Assembly: GCA_019454045.1 (NCBI GenBank)
Contig: SKCR01034824.1
Span: 1 to 64,000, forward strand
DNA from: Zanthoxylum bungeanum
Taxonomy: Eukaryota; Streptophyta; Magnoliopsida; Sapindales; Rutaceae
Direction: 5' to 3'
Length of the DNA: 64,000 nucleotides
Both the position numbers and the translations under genes were made by a program. Under the pieces are notes generated by a model. It had not been told where the DNA came from. It saw nothing but the letters and a program-made list of their open reading frames with translations, and ran no database searches. Positions within the stretch are counted from its first letter, which is position 1; each line of letters begins with the position of its first letter. Below, piece by piece: positions 57,448 to 64,000 of this stretch.

Positions 57448-60350
57448 GGCCTATAGCCAGTCACTCATGTGTCCTACACTCGAACTATGTATGGTTCGCT
57501 CAAATTTCTGCTGAGGAAAGGCTTTTGTCAGTGGATTTGCATGATTATCATCTGATGCGATTTATACGATCATCACATCGCCATGATGTATGATCCGAAC
57601 AGATCAGATGAATAATCGAAGTATATATCTGGATCATTGATGAGACCATTAATTATTTAGCCTGTGCTGTAGCCTAGCTCAGCTGCTAACAAAACTATAT
57701 ATAATCTAATTAGATTTATTATCAATCCAGAAGGCTTCTATTGCTGCCTCAGCTGCAACAATAATCCACTTTTGTTGTTTATGCGGTAACAGTATCTTGC
57801 TTGGAAGATTTCCAGCTCACTGTTCCGTTATTCAAAATGTATAGTACCTTTGTTACGACTTATAGTCGTTTATATCGATTAGGAAACTTGCAGAAGTGAT
57901 CCCAGTCACTTCAAGTTCTCATTCTCCATAGCTTAAGACAACATCCTTAGATCCTCTAAGATACTTAAGGATGTTCTTAACATCAATCCAATGACTATTA
58001 CTTGGATTGGCTCGATTGTGACTCCATATGCTTAAAGCGTATGAGACACCAGGTCGCGTACATTTATTTCAATGTACGGGTTCTCGGAGAGTACTAACAA
58101 CTTTAAATCTATCCCAGTAGATATTTATTCCTAGAATAAAGGTTGTTTCTCCTAAGAATTCTAAGAAGATTTTTCTCGAAAGCCAAGCTTTCACCGATTG
58201 TTTTATGGGAATATCATTTCCAAGAAATGACATGTCATCATTTTATAGGACATCACTGTCAGTGCGCTCCCACTACCCTCTTTATATATACAAGAATCAT
58301 TTTCATTTTGAATTAAATCATATACCATTATGATTACATCAAAACGATAATTCCAAGAATGCAATGCTTGCTTCAATCCATCCATAGATCGAATAACCTG
58401 CAAACCTTGTTTGCTAGTTATAGTACGACAAAACCGTCAGGATGTTGTAAACATCCTCAAAAAGGTTTCCGTTAAGGAAAGCGGTGTTGACGTTCAGCTG
58501 TCATATTTCATGAATGAAACATGCAGCATTAGCAAGCATTACCCAATGGATTTACCAATGGCTACAGGTAAAAGGTTTTGTCGTAATCGACACAATGTTG
58601 ATGACGATACCCTTTTCGATACAAGCACAGCTTAGTACGTTGGTATGTCGCCTTCCATGTATGTCTTCCTAGAAGACTCATATAGTACCAATAGGTACAA
58701 TGCCTTGCGGTACATCAACTAGTATCTAAACATAGTTGGTATACATGGAATCCATTTCGGATTTCATGGCACTTTGCCATAATCGGGAGTCGATACCTTG
58801 TATCACTTCCTCATACGTAGTCAGTTTGTATTCCTCAATAAGATTGACATCTTTATGAGGTGAGATCAGAAACCCATACCCCAAGTTGTTTTCTGAATCT
58901 CTCCGACTTACGCGGTTCTTGTGTATTCGAAGATTATTGGTATAGTTTCATCATTGATGAACTATTTGTGTTCCATTAAGGAATCAATGCCTGGAATAGT
59001 ATTACTCCGATTTTCATCGAGTTTTACTATCCTCCCACTTACCACTGCATATCGGTATTCCTCTTAGGAAAAACCACATGGTGAGCAACAATTACATTGT
59101 TCTCTTGTGAGTTGTATAAGTACTATACTTTGATTTCCCTAGGATAACCTACAACTTGGTACTTATCCGATTTGGGTTCTAGTTTGGTATCATCCAAACA
59201 TATGCCTAGCAATCCAAATCTTCAGGAATGAGAAAACCCAGTTTCTTTCCTGTTCATATCTAATATGAAATTCTGTCTAACAGATTTTTATGGAACCTTA
59301 ATCTAAATAAGTTCTGCACTGTTTATGCGTATCCATTGAAGGAAATGGTAGCTCAGAGCGACTCATGATTAACCTTATCATGTCCAACAAAATTCGGTCT
59401 CTCTATTCGGACACACCGTCAGGATGACGTGTTCCGGGAGGAGTCTTCATTGAAAGAATACTATACTCTTTCAAGTATACGAGAAACTTATTGCTTAAGT
59501 ATTTTCATCAAGGTCCAATCATGGTGTTTAATACTTTTGCCGATCTGTCTGACTATTTCGTGTCGAAACTATAAGAGTTTATGATTCGTGTTTCAAAAGA
59601 GACACATAACCATAATGCGATGCCACATCCGTAAAGGTCACGAAACATTCATATCCACCTCTAGCCTAGCTTGATATGGGCCCACTTATGTCACTATGAA
59701 CTAGGGCTAACAGATCGGTGGCACTTGCACTTTTACCAAGTAAAGGTGTTTTAGGCACTTTGCCCAATAAACTGGATTCGTAGACATTATTTGAATGGAA
59801 TCAAATTTGTCCTAGTATCCACTCTTCGAAAGTGTGGATATACGAGTCTTGTTAATTGTGTCCCAGACAATAATGCCACATACAAGTCTCTTCTAATCAA
59901 ATCAGTTTGAGCTATTTGTTTGTCATGTCATATGTTTGAGATTTATTTATATTCAAAATATAAATACTGTTATTCACATCTAATATGTTTATCTCAATAT
60001 CATCTTTATATAATGAAACACTTTAGTGTTTTAGAATATAAAGGTATATCCGCAATGGATTAAACCCTGATATAGAGATCATGTATCTAGTCAAACTAGT
60101 TACATTTTAACAGTTTCGTAATTTAAGTACACACCCGAAGGGTTGTTCCTAAACTTAGGTATCTACGGTTAAAACAGCGACTCACGTCCCGTTTCCTATT
60201 CGTAGATTAATCTCAACTGAAGTCAGTATCCTGATCATAGCAGATTCTGCACACCAGTACATATTTATGTTCCACATCCAGTATCTAAAATCCAATTGTA
60301 ATACTAGCAGTGAACATATTTTATGAAAAATTTATTTGAACTCAGAGCCT
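57448..60350 (-). pseudogene. Ty1/copia pol: protease, integrase, RT, RNase H
   Basis: In element order the protease has ILDTGCGT near 60273-60300. The integrase region follows with GGYECFVTFTD and YGYVSLLKHES (about 59560-59670). RT has SMDGLKQALHSWNYRFD (about 58350-58400). At the catalytic position the YVDD box is damaged by a frameshift, leaving NDD (about 58235). RNase H ends with NHANPLTKAFPQQKF (about 57500-57545). Integrase before RT is the copia order. Stops and frameshifts are many throughout, although the LTRs are near-identical, which suggests the element was already defective when it moved and was mobilised in trans. Confidence 0.87.
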
Positions 60351-61230
60351 TGCCCGTTCTTCAATTCCTTCATGTCTGCCTTGTCCATACGGCAGTCACG
60401 CTTCCGTGTCCCCGTTTGCCATAATTAGGCAGACATTTTGGGATATGTCATTTATCTTCATAGAAGATTATAATGAATTTGCCTTTGCCCATTTCCACAC
60501 TCCAGAAGCCTTTGGCCAAGCCTTGGCCTTCCGGAATGTCGAAATAAGATGCGCTTTGTGCTTCTTGCCTTATTGCAAACTTTGGCTTTGACTCATTGAG
60601 TATAGCCATTAACTCTCCAAGAGTTTACTATTGCAATTTATAGTACTTCTAAGATCTAAGAATAGATCTATGAAGATCCTTCAATTTCTTTATCATACTT
60701 TAAGGATCTAATCCTTAGTTCTGATTAAGAATTAAAGAGTCTATTTGGCAAGCATATTTGATTAAGCACTAAAGTTATCATCACATGAATCTTCCAAAGA
60801 TTATGTTCTACTATTTGCTTAACTCCGGGCTTAGGCCTAAGATGTTATTTTATCCAATAAAGTAACTTCTTAGTTTTCAAGACTACCCTGAAATTTTATT
60901 CCCAATTTGAAAATTAAAGTCGTTTAAATACATTTTCACCTAGGATTATGTTTTAAACACTAATCTTTCAATTTATCTTGATTCTAATAGTCCAACTATT
61001 TAATCAACGATTTTAGGTACTATATTATAATGATTACTATAGTCTAACTATATAATCAACTATAATTTAATAGGTTAATTCAATCATATTGATTACTATA
61101 ATCCAATTATAAAATCAACTATTAATTGAAATAGTTTGAATACAGTCCAACTGTTCAATTAAAACAACTATTAAATATTAGTCCAACTAATAAATAATTT
61201 ATTTGACGTAATATTTGAAATGGGGGCGTA
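60351..61230 (-). pseudogene. Ty1/copia gag remnant
   Basis: Just upstream of protease a decayed zinc knuckle can be made out (WQTGTRKRDC, about 60395-60425, with the first Cys pair mutated). Before it comes TLGELMAILNESKPKF (about 60580-60630), the end of the copia gag helical region. The N-terminal half is not recognisable. Confidence 0.65.
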
Positions 61231-63299
61231 TGGCAAGTTACTAAACGAATATTGCAAATTTAATACTTGTCTCCCACTATTTTTCGGCGAGCCTATAACC
61301 CTCTGTCGAGTACTCGGGAAACCTTGTTTCTTAGTGGGCTAGTATCCCGTTAAATAACACACAATCTTGACTTTGGCCAACAAATTGTATGATAATTAAC
61401 TAGGTAGATCTCTAAGATCAATTGGATCCCATCCAATTCCTAGATCCAGTAGGTGGACATCCAAGTCCGAAACATATATCTCATATATGCCAATATATCC
61501 AATATATTGCCTAACCTTTTTCCTCTAAATCAACTAAGCCTTGGATTTGGCACAACAAACTTAGTGATCCCAGTTAAGCGTGACCCATTAACCTTGGAAA
61601 ACTTCGTAATCAATGTCGATGGATAAGAAGTGATCTTGAATTTGGCCAACAAATCACAACTTGGACAAGACACCAATATGGAACAAAGCCTTCGTGATTC
61701 AAACACATCCTCGACGGACAAAGGTCTTGACTTTGGCAAACAAACCAATGCCAGTCTTGGATCTTGAGTAAGAATCACTCAATGGAAGGAAAAATGCTTA
61801 ATATTTTGTGAGGGTTTTTCGCGTGCAAATTGGCAACCAATTTATTATCTTTGTTAAGGTCTCATCATAATACACCCTTAAACATGCATTCTAAACACAT
61901 AATAAGGCGCGTAAAATAAATAATAATGATATGCGGATGGATACTTAACACATTATTCCTAGAACAAATCTCTCTCTTTCCTCTCTCCCGCTAGCACAAG
62001 TATTACTTCTACCCGTTACATAACACTTCTAAAGAAACCTCATTTACATTGAGGGGAATAGGTGAGAAGAGAAATACATAGAGTAAAGAGGTAATAGGCT
62101 GGACACGCAGGTCCAATTAATAAATTCTAAATTTATTACAACAATTTCCAAAATTGCCCCACCCGTCTAATATCCATCTGATATACATTATTCATGCATC
62201 GCAACCATGTATTCACACAAGCATGTTATCAATTAATCTAATCCAATTAATTAATCTGATAATTAATGACCATCCAATGTTCAAACAACGATTTGATTTT
62301 GCGCGAGTCCAACTCGTTTTTCGAATAAGTACTCAAAGTACGAATTCTTGAATTAAATTAAACTACAACATTAAATCCAATTTAATTTGCATTTAATACT
62401 AATTCATTTATTTAATTCCAAATTAAATATTACACGTTATTAACGAACCTCTACGACTTAGATTCCAAATCTAATCGTTACGGGTCTCAAAGCCCGATTA
62501 ACATCCAATGTTAATTTAATTAAAGTCCAATGGGCTTTCATTACTTTCATAAGGCATGGACTTTTGGTCAACTTGGGTCAAACCCAAAGACTAAAGCCCA
62601 TTTAAAGGAATCACCCTTATGTGTCTAGAAACCAATTTAGGCCCATTAGACCCAATTAAAATTAAAGGTCTATTAGTCATAATTGGACTTTATGGATATG
62701 GTTTTGGGCCCAACTGGGTCCAACCAATTTTCCTAAACCAATCTTGGTACAACCAAGCCCATTAAAGCCCAATTACAACTTTCCAAGCCCAAATCCAATT
62801 TAAGCCCAACATAATTAAATTCCAAAATTCCAATTTCACAATTTAATTATTCAAAGTGTAATGCCATAATTAATCACCCAATTAACATTTCCAAAACATC
62901 AATTAGCCTAATTAATTATGCTCATTAACATCAAAACATGTCCAACACATTTTAAACAAAAATCAAACCCAATTTCATGCTTAATACTCACGGCATTTTG
63001 GGTATTTTTGTTCGATTCCGAATTCAATCCAATTAAATCCTAATCAACATTACCCAATTGTTTTCAAACTCATCCAATGATCAAAAACATAAAATACCAT
63101 GAGTTTAGGGTATCATGAAGATTCGACCAAGCCACAAAAAATTGGGGAAAATTGTTCCAAATCAAATTTCATGAAATTGATCCAATCCAACTTCAATAAA
63201 ACATCATTTAAGCATACTCAATCAATTAATTATATCAAATCATACTCAAAATGAATTTACCCAATTTTAACCCTAAGTTCAAGTTTCATGCTTCAACTC
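61231..63299 (-). other. long non-coding leader of the copia element
   Basis: About 2 kb between gag remnant and primer-binding site in which I recognise no domain. It includes an 82-codon open frame (61530-61778) with no similarity I know and a zone rich in ggcccaatt-type words (62500-62820). It may be 5' untranslated sequence or an unrecognised insertion. Confidence 0.45.
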
Positions 63300-63311
63300 G
63301 CTCTGATAACA
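63300..63311 (-). other. primer-binding site, initiator-Met tRNA type
   Basis: In element sense tgttatcagagc follows the 5' LTR. Copia elements use tggtatcagagc, the complement of the initiator-Met tRNA 3' end; one base differs. Confidence 0.88.
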
Positions 63312-63312
63312 T

Positions 63313-64000
63313 TGTTGGGTTTCTATGGTCCCGAGGATCGATTAAAGCAATGAAACATAAGTGCGAATACATCGAAGAAGTTGCGGAATACTTACATCGA
63401 GCGGTTGACCGATACGACGAAGAACAAAACTTTTTCTGCCCTTTGAGATGACTCTCGGCATTCTACAGTTTTTGGCTCCTCCAATTTGCGGTCATCACCT
63501 CCAAGTGTGCTCCATTGATGCTCCAAGCTCCAAGCTTCTCAAATGGTGATTCCAAGCTCACAAGTGGGTTTCCCTATCACCTTGTATGGACTCTAATGTG
63601 TGCTAGCACTCATGATTTTGTAACAAAATCATCACAATACTTCTTCCTTGCTCACGGTTTTTGAAGAACCAGAGAAGAGAAGAAAATGGCCTCTAAGGCC
63701 GAGAATGAGAGAGAGAGAGAGAGAGAATGGTGTTACTTGTTATAAAAAATTGGTAATAGATTTTCTAAAAATCAAATACATATTTTGCCACCAAAAAAGT
63801 CAAAGCAATAAAGCCTTCAACCATTTCCATAAATCAATCAATCAAGTGACAAGTTGTCACATCACTCAAAGTGACTAATGATTTGATGCTTGATGCAATT
63901 AGTGATTTGACGCTTGATGTGACTTGCGAGCCGCACTTGAATTCGAAATGCGAGTGCGCTCGCAAACACTCCCGGGCTCGGGTTCACTAATTCTAAATTA
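63313..64000 (-). mobile_element. Ty1/copia 5' LTR, minus strand, cut by window end
   Basis: It begins tgttgggtttctatgg and follows the 3' LTR (55419) almost base for base. The window ends after 688 of about 2018 bases, so the TATA box, outer end and target duplication are out of view. Confidence 0.93.

Noticed and set aside
1..64000. tRNA, rRNA or snRNA genes
   Set aside because: No cloverleaf-type or rRNA-like sequence was noticed by eye; the tRNA-like words are short primer-binding sites only.

Overview
The window is plant nuclear DNA, most likely from an eudicot with a repeat-rich genome. It is AT-rich and holds no intact host gene, no rRNA or tRNA and no bacterial-type operon. Almost every recognisable stretch belongs to LTR retrotransposons nested in one another. 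I cannot name the species from sequence alone.

Layout. 1-325 is a Ty3/gypsy (Athila-like) RNase H remnant. It is cut by a minus-strand Athila-like LTR plus 3' internal tail (326-3163), which abuts the 5' LTR of a plus-strand Athila-like element (3164-4989, PBS 4996, gag 5122, pol 10874-13257). A minus-strand Tat-like element with long LTRs is inserted in that gag (5800-10873). An LTR-like block carrying a Tourist-type MITE (13258-15564) follows, then a Ty1/copia pol fragment with its LTR (15639-18960). Next is a minus-strand chromovirus (18961-27175) whose right LTR carries a hAT-type non-autonomous element.

The most unusual part is 28401-43260. Two ~1.3 kb LTRs about 90% alike by eye (28406-29694 and 41939-43255) are flanked by a near-perfect target duplication (aagca/aagct). 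They enclose gag, protease, a short pol linker and then, where RT, RNase H and integrase should be, a decayed intronless copy of a LONELY GUY (LOG)-type cytokinin-activating phosphoribohydrolase gene (34712-35363). Downstream lie a retroelement-type motif, polypurine tract and 3' LTR. This looks like an LTR retrotransposon that replaced most of pol with a captured host gene. It was later hit by a copia solo LTR (31536-33552) and by a 5.15 kb inverted-repeat element (35508-40659).

43256-55248 is a plus-strand chromovirus gag-PR-RT remnant. It is split by a copia solo LTR with perfect target duplication (44651-46601) and by a pol-less Tat arrangement LTR / tandem-repeat 3' region / LTR (47835-55248). 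55419-64000 is the minus strand of a nearly complete Ty1/copia element. Its two LTRs are close to identical, so it is probably the youngest large insertion, and the window ends inside its 5' LTR.

No coding region here looks capable of making a full protein: all carry stops, frameshifts or deletions. Interest lies in the gene capture, the inverted-repeat element, the tandem arrays inside Tat LTRs and 3' regions, and sequence modules shared between different LTR families.
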